Origin: Channallabes apus
Taxonomy: Eukaryota > Chordata > Actinopteri > Siluriformes > Clariidae
Direction of reading: 5' to 3'
Length of the DNA stretch: 64,000 bases
Assembly: GCA_030522415.1 (NCBI GenBank)
Contig: CM060127.1
Location: forward strand, 8,171,207 to 8,235,206
A program made the position numbers and the translations under genes. The notes under the pieces were generated by a model. It was given only the letters and a program-made list of their open reading frames with translations, was not told where the DNA came from and ran no database searches. Of this stretch, positions 1 to 10,990 are shown one piece after another. Numbering within the stretch: the stretch's first letter is position 1; every line of letters starts with the position of its first letter.

Positions 1-155
1 ACCATGGTGCATTATATGAAGAAGGCAAGCTGGCAGAGACATTGCAATATTCCAGGAGTTCATGCCTTGATGGATGAGAGCTGTTTTGATGGCTCAAGGG
101 GGGGCCTACATAATATTAGTTTGTGGTTTTGATGATATTGCTGATATGTGTATGT
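1..155 (+). mobile_element. Tc1-like transposon, 3' end of an internally deleted copy
   Basis: The window opens inside this element. Bases 5-40 resemble the middle of a common fish Tc1-like transposase gene (an ATGAAGAAGGCAAGC-like stretch). From about 52 the sequence jumps to the C-terminal coding end and 3' terminal repeat (TGGATGAGAGCTGTTTTGATGG, then a GGTTTT...GCTGATATGTGTA-like end near 155). The intervening coding region is missing, so this is a deletion derivative. The same family appears again at 58976-59200. The family match is from memory, and the left part lies outside the window. Confidence 0.6.
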
Positions 156-705
156 TTATTAATTTTTGGTTTTCAATTAACAAATTACAGATGAACTTGT
201 TTGTGCACTTAATTTCAATTCAATCTTATTTATGTAGCCCATTTTATATAAGACATTATGACAGTATTTTACAGCAAAGTTCACTTTTGCAGGGCACCAA
301 ATATTGACAATTTTGTTTAAAGATGTTTTTCATTATTAAACACTTTGCAACATTGCATAAAATTTCATTAATTGAACGTTATTAAAAGTGAATGTATTAC
401 TGTCATAATCTCCTCCATTAATGGGGACATTATTGTTTTATATAGACTTTGAACTATATAAAACCACAGAGAAGATTAACTCTAATTGGAAAATGATACT
501 GCCAAAGAAAATGACTGTGAATTCATTGAATGCTTCACTGGCCTAATTAGACAACCTACTGTCATGTTACTGGTATCATTGTCAGCTCAGAGAAAATGCT
601 GCCATTGCCCCTGTCATAATCTTTCACCTCTTTCCATGGGAACTTTAATATTTCAAAGAACTAAAAAAAAAAAAAAAAAGGGAAAAGTATCTCATGACGA
701 AACAT
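156..705. other. No gene recognised; A+T-rich spacer
   Basis: Unique-looking A+T-rich sequence with a run of A at about 662-679. No coding frame or repeat family was recognised, although the part after 480 may be degraded upstream sequence of the Tc1 transposase relic that follows. Confidence 0.5.
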
Positions 706-864
706 TTCGATCCTGATGGGACTGGTCTCTTTGAGGAAAACAATGCCTCAATCCACAGGGCACGATGGCTCAATGAATCTTTTAATGAATATGAAAATGA
801 TGTAATTCATAGGCAATGGCTTTCCCCTAATAATAAGCTCTCAATCCACCTATGGAACATTTAA
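706..864 (+). pseudogene. Tc1-like transposase fragment, catalytic core
   Basis: A 52-codon frame ending in TAA encodes recognisable DDE-transposase core sequence of the Tc1 family. It opens with FDPDGTGLF, followed by NNASIHRARW where the family has a DDNAPIH-type motif around the second catalytic aspartate, then NEYENDV, then SPNNKLSIHLW in place of the usual SPDLNPIEHLW block. The second aspartate is replaced by asparagine and the final glutamate motif is degraded, so the product would be inactive. No start codon or N-terminal helix-turn-helix lies upstream. It is an isolated relic, of a different Tc1 subfamily from the copy at the window start. Confidence 0.75.
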
Positions 865-1050
865 ATTTTTTTTGTAAGAAAAATGGTGTTCCTTACCTTA
901 CCACAGTTTCATGTAGGAAAATATATAATATGAAAACACGTTTATCAACAGTTGATTAACAATTTAACTTTTATTTTAAAATAATAATTAAAAGAAATGT
1001 TGTGCCCACATATGTGCTATTTATTAAGTATGCACAGATTATACCACTCT

Positions 1051-1310
1051 CATTCACTCACTCACTCATCGTCTGTACTGTTTTATCTTGTATACAGGGT
1101 CACTGGGGCCTCGAGCCTATCACAGGAGACTATGAGGGAGGGTACACCCTAGATGGGGTGCCAATCCATTGCAGGGCAAACACACACATACTCATCATTC
1201 ACACACTATGGGCAATTTAGAAATGCCAATCAGCGTAATCTGCATATATTTGGACTGTGGGAGGAAACCGGAGCACCTGGAGGAAATCCACAAAATAGAT
1301 CCACAGCAAG
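1051..1310 (-). repeat. tRNA-derived SINE (family A), minus strand, partial
   Basis: Begins with the reversed (TGAG)n tail (CACTCACTCACTCATC), then the reverse complement of the SINE body: GGGTACACCCTAGATGGGGTGCC, a CA-rich spacer, GGGCAATTTAGAAATGCCAAT and TGGACTGTGGGAGGAAACCGG. The tRNA-like head is lost. Full-length relatives are at 10163-10531 and 14030-14396. Confidence 0.85.
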
Positions 1311-1578
1311 ACTTTGTATGCAAAAAATAAATAAAAAAATTTCCTATACAGATTACAATTGAATCTTTCCAGAAAGTACATCTTGGAACTGTAGATTGCG
1401 GTCAAATGCAACCAGCAAAAGATTGATGGGAATCAACAGATAAAGGTTGGCCACTGGCATCGGTGAATGTCATCTTATTTCTTGATAGGCCAATGGCAGT
1501 TAAGGCAATATCATTTGATACCGATGAATGATTGCTGCATCACTGTTATTTATTATTCATTTTGCAAATGCTGATGAC
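1311..1578. other. Spacer, nothing recognised
   Basis: A+T-rich unique sequence with no recognisable gene. It ends in the ATATT (1579-1583) that was duplicated when the gypsy element inserted. Confidence 0.5.
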
Positions 1579-1583
1579 ATATT

Positions 1584-2461
1584 TGTCACAGTACGCCAGG
1601 TAATGCCCACTTCTCGGGACAAGCCATGATCTCCCGCAACTCCCTTCCACACTCCGTTCCGCTGCTTCCGTTTTGCCGCCTCAGTCATTCATGCTCGCGC
1701 ACACCTGTGCCTCATCACCACCACTCTATAACTCTCCGTCAGACAGCAAACCCTTGCCGAATTATTGCGTGCTAATTTTCTTTTGTCTCGTGCCTTTTTG
1801 CCAAGATATATCTGCCTGTTTTCACGTTATCAAATCTTTTTCTGCTCCCCAGGATTATGCTCTTGCTTCTCGGATAAAACTCGTTTGCTACGCTGACTGA
1901 TCTACCGGCTTTGACTCTCGGCTTTCACTTTCGACTACGGCTTTGTCTCAGTTCCACTGGATTATTCTCTTTCGGACTACAGGTGTGTGCTGTTCTATTC
2001 CGTTGATGGTCAGTGCCTCTGTTCACAACTCAGACTCCCTTTTGGCTGCTCATATTCAGTGAGATTAAAACTGCAAGTGCTCTGCCCTTTAATCTCACAC
2101 AGCTGCTCTCACGCCCATGTTGTAAGGGCTCTGTATCTCATCTGCTAAACCTCTGCCCACAGCCACTGCCAACCTGCCCGACTGCCCATCTCTAACCGCA
2201 TCTGTATTGAACTGCATATTCTGCCTAATTTTTTCCCGGTATCTACTTTCAGCATATCTCTCATCTGCTCTACCTCTGCCCACACCTGCTTCCAACCTTC
2301 CCTGCTGCCTCCTCTGACTGCACCTTGACCAAACCATATATATATTGCCTAATTTCTCCCTTATCTGCTTCCAGCGCATTTCTCATTAAATATTTTTACA
2401 TCTACTCTGTTGTGTCTGCTTTTGGGTCCTTTTAGCCTGCCTACACAGGCCCGGCATGACA
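1584..2461 (+). repeat. 5' LTR of gypsy element
   Basis: 878 bases, TGTCACAG...CATGACA, closely similar to the 3' LTR. A TATA-like CTATAAC lies near 1725; the 3' LTR has TATATAAC at the same place, so two bases of the likely TATA box were lost here. An ATTAAA-type polyadenylation signal lies near 2386. A stretch at about 1610-1640 differs from the 3' LTR and accounts for most of the length difference. Confidence 0.95.
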
Positions 2462-2477
2462 GAATAATTCGGCCAGC

Positions 2478-3434
2478 ATGGACCCAGCAGAGTTAGGACA
2501 ACTTAGGACTGCCCTGGAGGCACAGGGCACCCTACTCGGCACACACCAAGGGGAGATTCAGCAGGTAAATCAGAATCTAAGGTCCATGGCGGACACCCTC
2601 AGTGCGCTCAATTCCCGTATTGAACAAATGCAGATTCCATCCCCCCTAGTTCCAACTCCACTGGAGGATTCTCATGCACCTGTCGTCCTTGGCACCCCAT
2701 GGCTCATCAGACACAACCTGAACATTGACTGGGCCAAGAGTACTATCCTAGGTTGGAGTCCTACCTGTCTCGCCTCGTGCCTTCACTCTGCTAGAACCCA
2801 CTCTTTGCTCTCTGTTACCGAGGTTATTGAGCTCTCTGATCTCTCCAATGATCCACCTGAATACAGTGACCTCCGACAAGTGTTCAGTAAGGCACGCGCT
2901 CTTTCTATACCACCGCACAGACCCTACGATTGCTCCATAGATCTCTTTCCAGGATCTTCCCCCCCTAAGGGGCGTCTGTACTCCCTAACCGCTCCAGAAA
3001 GGGAGGCCATGAACAAATACATCATCGAATCACTGGCCGCAGGAATCATCCAACCTTCCTCCTCAACCGCAGGAGCCGGTTTCTTCTTTGTGGATAAGAA
3101 GGACAAGTCCCTTCGCCCCTGCATCGACTACCGTAGGCTTAATGCCATTACCGTCAAGAACCGTTATCCCCTGCCTCTCATGTCTACTGCTTTCGAGCTC
3201 TTGCAAGGAGCGTGTGTTTTCATGAAGTTGGACTTACAGAATGCATATCATCTGGTGAGGATAAGAGAGGGGGACGAATGGAAGACCGCTTTTAATACAC
3301 CAACGGGCCACTACGAGTACCTGGTAGTTCCCTTGGGGCTGACCAATGCCCCTGCCGTTTTCCAGGCCCTCGTTAATGATGTCCTGAGAGACTTTTTAAA
3401 CATCTCTGTCTTTGTTTACCTAGACGATACCTGA
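2478..3434 (+). pseudogene. Gypsy gag start fused in frame to protease tail and reverse transcriptase
   Basis: A 318-codon frame. Residues 1 to about 60 ([17 protein letters not shown]... with a heptad-like region) are a gypsy gag N-terminus. At about residue 65 it passes directly into the C-terminal edge of the protease region ([13 protein letters not shown]) and then into the reverse transcriptase. The capsid, the nucleocapsid zinc knuckle and the protease D-S/T-G active site are absent, so the junction is an in-frame deletion. RT motifs follow in order: [32 protein letters not shown] and the catalytic YLDD. A TGA stop follows immediately after YLDDT, where the family continues with ILIFS. 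The start codon lies 16 bases after the LTR, consistent with a natural gag start. Confidence 0.9.
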
Positions 3435-4215
3435 ACATTCTCTCGCTCCTTAGAAGAGCATAAGCGGCAGACTCCTTGAGAATAAACTCTATGTAAAAGC
3501 AGAGAAATGTGAATTTCACCGCAGCTCTGTGGCCTTTCTTGGGTTCATCATTGCCCCCTCTAGCCTACAGATGGAGCCGTCCAAGCTAATGGCCGTCACA
3601 GACTGGCCGACTCCCAACTCAAGAAGAGACCTCCAAATATTCCTGGGGTTCGCCAATTTCTACAGGCGCTTTATCAGAAATTATAATTCAGTGGCAGCCC
3701 CTCTCACCGCACTAACCTCCACAAGAGCCCCCTTCCTCTGGAACAAACAGGCCGAGAATGCATTCTCTGACCTCAAGCAGTGATTCACCTCTGCGCCCAT
3801 TTTAACTATCCCAGATCCTTCCTTTCATTTTGTGGTGGAAGTAGATGCCTCCGAGTCCGGAGTCGGGGCTATCTTGTCGCAACGGTCATCCAAAGACAAT
3901 AAGCTACACTCCTGCTCTTACTTCTCTCGACATCTCACCTCTGGAGAGAGAAATTATGACATAGGAGATCGGGAACTGTTGGCAGTAAAGCTTGCTCTAG
4001 AGAAATGGAGACACTGGCTGGAGGGTACTGCTTCCCCATTTTTGGTCTGGACCGACCATAAAAACTTAGAGTACCTCAAATCAGCCAAGAGGCTCAACGC
4101 CCGTCAGGCACGGTGGAGTTTGTTCTTCTCACGTTTTAACTTCACGCTCTCGTATCGCCCTGGCTCCAGAAATGCTAAACCAGACGCCCTGTCTCGACAC
4201 CTCAACAACCAATGA
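3435..4215 (+). pseudogene. Gypsy reverse transcriptase end and RNase H
   Basis: Continuation of pol. After the stop at 3432-3434 the frame reads TFSRSLEEH, a small deletion near 3465 shifts it, and it resumes as [14 protein letters not shown] and [21 protein letters not shown] at about 3781 replaces a sense codon. The RNase H domain then shows its expected acidic residues in order: [25 protein letters not shown] and AKPDALSR. Motif spacing is normal for Ty3/gypsy. The frame closes at 4215 and integrase continues in a different frame. It is non-functional as it stands. Confidence 0.9.
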
Positions 4216-5474
4216 CAACTGAGTCAATCCTGCCCTCTCGCTGCCTTGTAGCAGCCGCACTCCTGAATGTTGAGAAGCAGGTTAAGAGGGCACTAAATCA
4301 GGAACCAGGCCCTAGCAACAACTGTCTCTTCGTCCCGGCCTCTGTGCGACCCCAAGTTTTGGAATGGGGATATTGCTCTCGGGTTGCCTGCCATCCGGGA
4401 GAGGCCCGCACTCTCTACCTACTCCAGCAACGATTCTGGTGGCCCTCTATGAAGGATGATGTCCTGGGGTTTGTGGCAGCCTGTGACACCTGTGCTAGGG
4501 GCAAATCAAGCAATAAACCCCCTGCTGGCCTCCTGAGACCCCTCCCTGTTCCCCGTCGGCCTTGGTCACACATTGCTCTGGATTTTGTTACCGGCCTCCC
4601 CGACTCTGATGGCAACACTTGCACCTTGACCATGGTGGACCGCTTCTCCAAGTCTGCTCATTTTATCCCCCTGCCTAAGCTTCCGTCAGCCAAGGAAACA
4701 GCAGAATTGATGATTCTCCACGTTTTCCGTCTGCATGGCCTCCCAACTAACATTGTCTCCGACCGTGAGCCCCAATTCTCAGCTAAGTTCTGGAGGGACT
4801 TCTGCAAATCAATTGGAGCAACACCCAGCCTGTCTTCTGGCTATCATCCCCAGTCGAAAGGTCAGACAGAGAGACTTAACCAAGAATTGGAGAAAGCCCT
4901 GAGGTGCATGGTGTCTCGAGACACGACTACATGGAGCAAAGCGCTTCCCTGGATAGAGTATGCAAACAATTCGCTACCGACCTCCTCCACAGGCCTCTCC
5001 CCCTTCCAGTGCTGCTTTGGCTATCAGCCACCCCTGTTTCCAGCACAAGAAAGGAGGGTGATGGCACCTTCAACCAGTTCTTTCATATGCCGTTGCAGGA
5101 GGATCTGGTCCCAGGCCAGAACTCGTCTCCTTCGCACCGTCAGAACCTTCAAGAGGCAAGCGGACCGTGGCCGCACAACAGCCCCCAGATACAGAGTGGG
5201 TCAGAGAGTGATGCTATCCACCCGAGATATTCCCATTAAGACAACTTCCAACGAATTGTCACCCAGATTCATTGGACCATTCACCATCACTAAGGTAATC
5301 AATCCCGTCTCCGTCAGGCTTTCCCTACCACTCACTATGCGCCGCATCAACCCAACTTTTCATGTCTCTCAACTCAGACGACTAACACACAGCCCGTTAA
5401 ACCCACCCTCCCACCCTCCTCCTCCTCCTCGACTCATTGAGGGGGCGAAGTTTTCACTGTGCGCAAACTACTAA
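4212..5474 (+). pseudogene. Gypsy integrase
   Basis: A 420-codon frame overlapping the end of RNase H by four bases in another frame, so the two were separated by a small indel. The zinc-binding region reads CSRVACHPG ... CDTCARGK: the second His and both Cys are visible, but where I expect the first His (WGH) the sequence has WGY. The catalytic core carries Asp in ALDFVTGLP, Asp in VSDREPQF, and Glu in GQTERLNQ, so the D-D-E triad is intact. The C-terminal [16 protein letters not shown] and FHVSQLR blocks precede the chromodomain. The frame is lost just before the chromodomain. Confidence 0.9.
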
Positions 5475-5655
5475 AAGGTCGATGCCGAGGACGTGGCCTA
5501 CAGAACCTTGTCGATTGGGAGGGATACGGCCCAGAGGAGAGAAGTTGGGTTCCCGGCATGTTCATTGTCGACCCAACCCTAATTTCGGACTTCCTCCGAC
5601 AGCACCCAGGAGCACCAGGTAGGATGCCCAGTGTCGCCCATAGGGGGAGGGGTAC
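5459..5655 (+). pseudogene. Gypsy integrase chromodomain, frameshifted, plus polypurine tract
   Basis: In the next frame after integrase the sequence reads [28 protein letters not shown] and a short tail, the chromodomain fold that lets chromoviral integrases bind histone marks. The W-E-G-Y core is present. A one-frame shift before it separates it from the integrase. The purine-rich stretch AGGGGGAGGGGTAC (about 5642-5655) abuts the 3' LTR and is the likely plus-strand primer site. Confidence 0.85.
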
Positions 5656-6518
5656 TGTCACGGTTCGTCAGGTAATGCCCACTCTACCACAACTCCCTTC
5701 CACATTCCGTTCCGCTGCTTCCGTTTTGCCGCCTCAGTCATTCATGCTCGCGCACATCTGTGCCTTATCACCACCACTCTATATAACTCTCCATCAGACA
5801 GCGAACCCTTGCCAAATTATTGCATGCTAATTTTCTTTTGTCTCGTGCCTTTTTGCCAAGATATATCTGCCTGTTTTCACGTTGTCAAATCTTTTTCTAC
5901 TCCCCAGCATTACGCTCTTGCTTCTCGGATAAAACTCGTTTGCTACGCTGACTGATCTACCGGCTTTGACTCTCGGCTTTCACTTTCGACTACGGCTTTG
6001 TCTCAGTTCCACTGGATTATTCTCTTTCGGACTACAGGTGTGTGCTGTTCTATTCCGTTGATGGTCAGTGCCTCTGTTCACAACTCAGACTCCCTTTTGG
6101 CTGCTCATATTCAGTGAGATTAAAACTGCAAGTGCTCTGCCCTTTAATCTCACACAGCTGCTCTCACGCCCGTGTTGTATGTGCTCTGGATCTCTCATCT
6201 GCTAAACCTCTGCCCACAGCCACTGCCAACCTGCCCGACTGCCCATCTCTAACCGCATCTGTATTGAACTGCATATTCTGCCTAATTTTTCCCGTTATCT
6301 ACTTTCAGCATATCTCTCATCTGCTCTACCTCTGCCCACAGCTGCTTCCAACCTGCCCTGCTGCCCTCCTCTGACTGCACCTTGACTAAACCATATATAT
6401 ATTGCCTAATTTCACCCTTATCTGCTTCCAGCGCATTTCTCATTAAATATTTTTACATCTACTCTGTTGTGTCTGCTTTTGGGTCCTTTTAGCCTGCCTA
6501 CACAGGCCCGGTGTGACA
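5656..6518 (+). repeat. 3' LTR of gypsy element
   Basis: 863 bases, TGTCACGG...GTGTGACA, followed by the ATATT target duplication. It keeps a fuller TATA box (TATATAAC near 5780) than the 5' LTR. High similarity to the 5' LTR over its whole length points to a fairly recent insertion. Confidence 0.95.
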
Positions 6519-6734
6519 ATATTCAAGATATTGAATATTTTCAGCTCAAATGTCTGTTTACATGCTGGACTAGCCAGACAGGTGAGAACATGGATCTTAT
6601 TAAATGCTTGTCAAAACAGAGGAGAGTGAGGTGTGATTACATCCAAGCATCATGGCATTTTCAAACTAAACTTACACTGTCCAGCTATTTTTCTCATTTT
6701 TATTGGTTCACTTCTTTCTTTTTTTTGCATTAAA

Positions 6735-6970
6735 TATATCCTGCATATTTTGAGCATGGTCAATGTCCTGGGTTTGATTCCTGCATCTGGTCTGTGTGTG
6801 TTTGCATGTTCTTCCTCTGCTTGGTGGGTTTCCTCCAGGTTCTCCAGTTTCCACCCACAGCCCAAAGACAGACAGTGTAGGCTAACTGGCAGTCCCAAAT
6901 TGATCATAGTGTGTGAATATGTGAATAAATGTTAACCAGAGGCCCTACTGTAGATGGTGGATGGATCAGA
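6735..6970 (+). repeat. tRNA-derived SINE (family A), plus strand, 5'-truncated
   Basis: Starts inside the head (CCTGGGTTTGATTCC, B-box-like), then GTTTGCATGTTCTTCC, GGTGGGTTTCCTCCAGG and CCCAAATTGATCATAGTGTGTG, matching the family at 10163 and 14030. A TACTGTA scar sits at 6946-6952. Confidence 0.8.
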
Positions 6971-7581
6971 TATTTTGGCTGAGAAACCCATATCACCATG
7001 TAGGGTCTATTAGCAGACCCTATCTGTTTTTGGAAGTATATTAATTTTGATGGTTTGAGTAGATTTATCTCCACATTTTATTCCTACAATGCTTGAATGC
7101 ACCAAATGTAAAATTATTCTCTTCCCCAGAATAATCTTGTGCTTGCAGAGTAGAATCTATAAGTACATACTGGAAATACTTAAAATTCTTGATATATACT
7201 TGGCTGCTTCCACATAATTTAATATCGCATAAGTATTTGCATTTACTTGGCTTGCACTTTTAAGCCTAATTAAAATTGAAAAAATGTTATGAAATTCACA
7301 GCATCTAAGATTCTAGTTTATGATATGGACATGTGAACTGGGATAATAAAAGCCACTAACTCATAAATTTAACCTACCCAAATTGCTCCAACTTGCTAAA
7401 GTTGGCCCAAATCTAAACTGCTAAAATATTTGCAAAGGAACTCCCCAATATATTCCTTTTTTTTTTTTTTTGCAGGACTTTTGTTTATTAATGGTTAGGA
7501 ATAATAGCCACTCTGTGTTTAGAAAAGAAAGCTGTTCTACTATGTAATTACATTATAATGCAGTGTTTCAAGAAAACAACA

Positions 7582-7582
<1 letters not shown>
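6971..7582. other. Spacer, nothing recognised
   Basis: A+T-rich unique sequence with a poly-T run near 7459-7472. No coding or repeat similarity was recognised. Confidence 0.5.
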
Positions 7583-7639
<57 letters not shown>

Positions 7640-7643
7640 AAAA
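7583..7643. repeat. (CA)n microsatellite followed by poly-A
   Basis: About 17 CA units run directly into about 26 A residues. Confidence 0.98.
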
Positions 7644-8112
7644 CCTGGGTCATGCTTCACATTCTGTGTGTTGTTGGCCCTTGCAGAAATTAAGCTGTTT
7701 TTTCAGGAGGTGCCGTGGTTGCACATAAGGAGGCACGTACCTGACCTTAAGAGGCTCTCCCTAATGTGTGAAACCTTAGCAGGAGCAGATCAGTGCTCTC
7801 CTATTTCATTAGAAATAAAAATGTACTTGACTTGAGCTGTGATACAGAGACATCACCTGTGGCTATGGAGTAAGCTTTAAACCCACTCCTTTATCTGTTT
7901 CATTTTAAGCTTTAAGTCTTCTAGACTTAGCTTTTTACGAAAAACTTTAGAACACCATACAAATATATTAAAATAACTTTGCCCTTTCCTTTCTATACTG
8001 TACACAACATTGTCTCAAATCTTTTCTACTGGTTTGCATATAAAATTCTAATACGAGAAAACTTCATCTTGTCTATAGAAATTTGGATTCTTGATTGTCA
8101 GATTTTTGTATA

Positions 8113-9045
8113 TACGGTGGGTATAGAAAATAATCACCCCCTTTAAATATTCAAATGTTGTTGCTTTGCAGCCTGAAATGAAGAAAGCCAGTTTTGATTT
8201 CATCTAGCTGTGTTTACTCAATCTAACTTTTACCATCCAAGTGAAAGAAATAACACCAATATGTCAACAACAACAAAAAGTAATAATACAAGTTTTAAAT
8301 AAAAAACGGAATCTTATTTCCACCAAACATATTGTTTGGTATTGTATCAAAATAATTATATTTTAGTCTCATGACTATATGTGGTCTTTCTTGAGGGGTG
8401 GCTTTTTTTTTCTTTCTTGTAACCCTCCCATACAAGGTACATTTGTAGAGAATTTGTGATATTATTGTCACATTATTGTCATGAATTACTGCAAGTGCTT
8501 CAGAGTTGCTGTAGGCCTTTTGGTAGCCTCTGTGACGAATTTCGTCCGGGCTCTTTCATCCAGTCCTGATGCAGTGAGGGTCTGTGTTGTACCAAATACC
8601 TTCCACTTCACTGTGCTTCTAGGTAGTAATAATACATGTTTTTGTATCCATCTCTTGACTTGCGCATGTGCACAACTTTACCCTTTTGGCACCTACAGTA
8701 TAGTTGAGTGTTTGCTTTAGTTACACTACCAGGGACTGACATGCTCCAGTTTTTCATGCTGAGCCAATCAAATTGACCACATCTGATCACAGTTAAAAGT
8801 CAAATGGCCTTGTGTGCCTTTGAGAAGCTTCACCTGATTAAGTTTACAAGTCATTTTAGTATTTTTCTTTAATTTTTTTCCTGATATGTTGGTAATACAG
8901 TACGTATATCTTTCACTTGGATGCCAAAAGTTGCACAAGTAAACACCGCTGGATAAAACAAATGGTGTCTGTCTTAAATTTAGGGTGCAAAGCAACAAAA
9001 TGTGAATATTTTAAAGGGGGTGATTTTTTTTCTACACCGACTGTA
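8113..9045 (-). mobile_element. Tc1-like deletion derivative with terminal inverted repeats
   Basis: About 65-base terminal inverted repeats bound this 933-bp element. The left end reads TACGGTGGGTATAGAAAATA, then ATCACCCCCTTTAAAT and GTTGCTTTGCAGCC. The right end, reverse-complemented, reads TACAGTCGGTGTAGAAAA, then ATCACCCCCTTTAAA and GTTGCTTTGCACCC. Both ends sit at TA. On the minus strand the interior still encodes a piece of Tc1 helix-turn-helix region: KFVTEATKRPTATLKHLQ (about 8487-8547), then IISQILYKCTLYGRVTRKK. The catalytic half is missing. It is a non-autonomous derivative of a Tc1-type transposon, with a TACAGTA scar at 8694 inside it. Confidence 0.85.
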
Positions 9046-10000
9046 AATATACTGTAAATTACAGATCCTACTGAGTGGTCTCCATCTTAATGCAACTCAA
9101 TTGTGTAGTTTTCTATTTAAGAACTATATAAGTCCTTTTTCATTCTGCATTCCCATTATTTCATTTCAACCCTGAATGTCTCTTTCAGCAACATTAACAG
9201 CTGATTAGTGATTTATTTACTTTGCACACATTGTGCAGTAGGTGCTACCTTCTTCCTCTTAATAATTATTAATTTTTTTTCTCTGTAAATGTGCTGGCTA
9301 ATTAATCATTAGCACCAGCCCGAGTGTGCTATCTTGTTGACTACATAATCACAGGACATGTAAAAAGACAGCACTCCATGTTCTTTCTTAGATGTATTTA
9401 ATACAAAGCTCTATTTTCTACACCAGATTAATGGGTGAAAAATTTTTTTAAGAAAAAGCTTTGAATGGTGAAAAATAAAAAGGAAGAGAATGAATGGTAA
9501 CAGGATATGTAGGTAATTTATATTTATTATCTATAATGTTTAAAAAAAAGAATGAAAAGCAGTGTTTCCATTTTACAAGGACACAATGGAAAGAAGCTAG
9601 GAATATGAAAACACATAAAAAATTATGTGTCAATTAGCTGCCAATACTATACAAATGAATAAGATATGATTGATTGTCTAATATATGTGGCTGTCCAGGA
9701 TAAAAAAAAATATTTGATGGCTATTTAAAAGATGATTCATAATTACTTCCTTAATGTTGTAAGACCAAGATGGTTCAATAAAAAGTTTGTGTTCAAATCA
9801 CAGAGATGATACAGACTTTTCTGGACAAGACTGTTAATCAAAGTGATAATTCATTTCATAATGTCAAATTTTGTCAAGTTAAAAGAATATTATGAAAGTT
9901 TTTTGGGGGAGAATTTAAATGGTTTCTTCTTAATTTATATTGCAAAATACTTCAGTTTCAATGTGATGAAGAATGAAATAATTTCTCACTTACTCCTCAT
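9046..10000. other. Spacer, nothing recognised
   Basis: A+T-rich unique sequence. No gene or repeat family recognised. Confidence 0.5.
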
Positions 10001-10118
10001 CAATACTGCTTTATCCCGAGCCTATCCCAGGCAGGGGCAGGGGCAGGGTACAACCTGGCCAATCCATCACAGGGCACACACACACTCACACCCTAGCCAC
10101 TAAGCTACCTTGCCGCCT
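10001..10118 (-). repeat. SINE (family A), minus strand, internally deleted
   Basis: Reverse complement of the SINE tail (GCTTTATCCCGAGCCTATCCCAGG, CCAATCCATCACAGGGCACAC) joined directly to the reversed head (CCACTAAGCTACCTTGCCGCC). The middle is missing. Confidence 0.75.
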
Positions 10119-10162
10119 GGAAGTCTTTTATGCCATCTGAAATTAGACTTTACGATAACTTG

Positions 10163-10531
10163 TCAGGTGGTGTAGTGGTTAGCACTGTCGCCTTGCACCT
10201 CCAGGGTCTGGGTTCGATTGACCCGGCCAGGCTCGATTCCCGTCTCTGTGTGCATGGAGTTTGCATGTTCTCCCTGTGCTTGGTGGGTTTCCTCCGGGTA
10301 CTCCGGTTTCCTCCCACAGTCCAAAGTTATGCAGGTTAGGCTAATTGGCGTTCCCAAATTGCCCATAGTGTGTGATCGGGTGTGTGAGTGTGTGTATGTG
10401 TGTGTGCCCTGCGATGGATTGGCACCCTGTCCAGGGTGTACCCCGCCTAGTGCCCGAAGTCTCCTGGGATAGGCTCCAGGTCCCCCACGACCCTTAACAC
10501 AGGATTAAGCGGTATAGAAAATTAATGAATG
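10163..10531 (+). repeat. tRNA-derived SINE (family A), near full length
   Basis: The head GGTGGTGTAGTGGTTAGCACTG carries an A-box-like element, and GGGTTCGATT a B-box-like element, the internal RNA polymerase III promoter of a tRNA. The core GTTTGCATGTTCTCCC ... CCCAAATTGCCCATAGTG is followed by GGATTAAGCGGTATAGAA and an (ATGA)n tail. A second B-box-like GGCTCGATTCCCG follows the first after about 8 bases. It is almost identical to 14030-14396. Confidence 0.9.
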
Positions 10532-10540
10532 AGGATAAAA

Positions 10541-10990
10541 AATTATTTGTGCAGAATAACAAAACACAGTTATGAGAGTAAAAACCTTTATTTCTCTATG
10601 TAATCCCCTGCAAAACTAATGTTCTTATCCCAAAATTTTAGTAGTGAAGGTAAAATGTCTTCTCAGTACTCTGGAGCCATGATCAGACTGCTTCACACCT
10701 TTTAGGAACACCTTTATTGGGCCAAACATTTAAAAATGACTTAGAGGGCAGAATTATCGCTGACTTCCAAGTTCCTGTAAAGTGTAAGTGATGTTTGTCT
10801 CAGACAGATGTGTCTCTTTCACAAGTTGATGACAAGTTATCAATTTTCAAAGATCAGGCGTTCCACCCGCTGAATGTTCATGGGAACGACTGTAGTGGGC
10901 ATCGAGCCACCTTGGACAGGATATTCATTCATGAAAAGTATGGCCTGGTTTAAAACATTTTAATCATTCAAATATTTTACTGTGGTTAAG
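10541..10990 (-). mobile_element. Mariner-like transposon relic, internally deleted
   Basis: On the minus strand the region near 10581-10640 encodes KFWDKNISFAGDYIEK, the conserved C-terminus of a mariner transposase, preceded by MFGPIKVFLKG (about 10695-10735). Near 10840-10920 an N-terminal-like piece (TTVVPMNIQRVERLI) remains, so the catalytic middle is lost. The right part (10541-10590) is closely similar to 40228-40250 joined to 41793-41820 and preserves that site without a Tc1 insertion. Frame is broken throughout. Confidence 0.75.

Larger units (their letters stand above)
1584..6518 (+). mobile_element. Ty3/gypsy chromovirus-type LTR retrotransposon, defective
   Basis: A complete insertion bounded by two similar LTRs that start TGTCAC and end TGACA, flanked by a perfect 5-bp target duplication ATATT (1579-1583 and 6519-6523). 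The internal part encodes a gag N-terminus, then jumps to the end of protease, followed by reverse transcriptase, RNase H, integrase and a chromodomain, the order of a Ty3/gypsy chromovirus. Most of gag and the protease active site are deleted, and the pol frame has several stops and frameshifts, so it cannot move on its own. No envelope gene is present. It contains none of the TACAGTA scars that are common elsewhere, which suggests a relatively late arrival. Confidence 0.95.

Noticed and set aside
2478..3434. 318-codon open frame as a domesticated host gene
   Set aside because: It lies between two LTRs with a target duplication and continues into broken pol sequence; it is a defective gypsy copy.
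10880..10900. GACTGTAG and other near-matches to the Tc1 scar
   Set aside because: Only exact TACAGTA or TACTGTA were counted; near-matches occur by chance, except at 33093 where the reading frame supports an aged scar.
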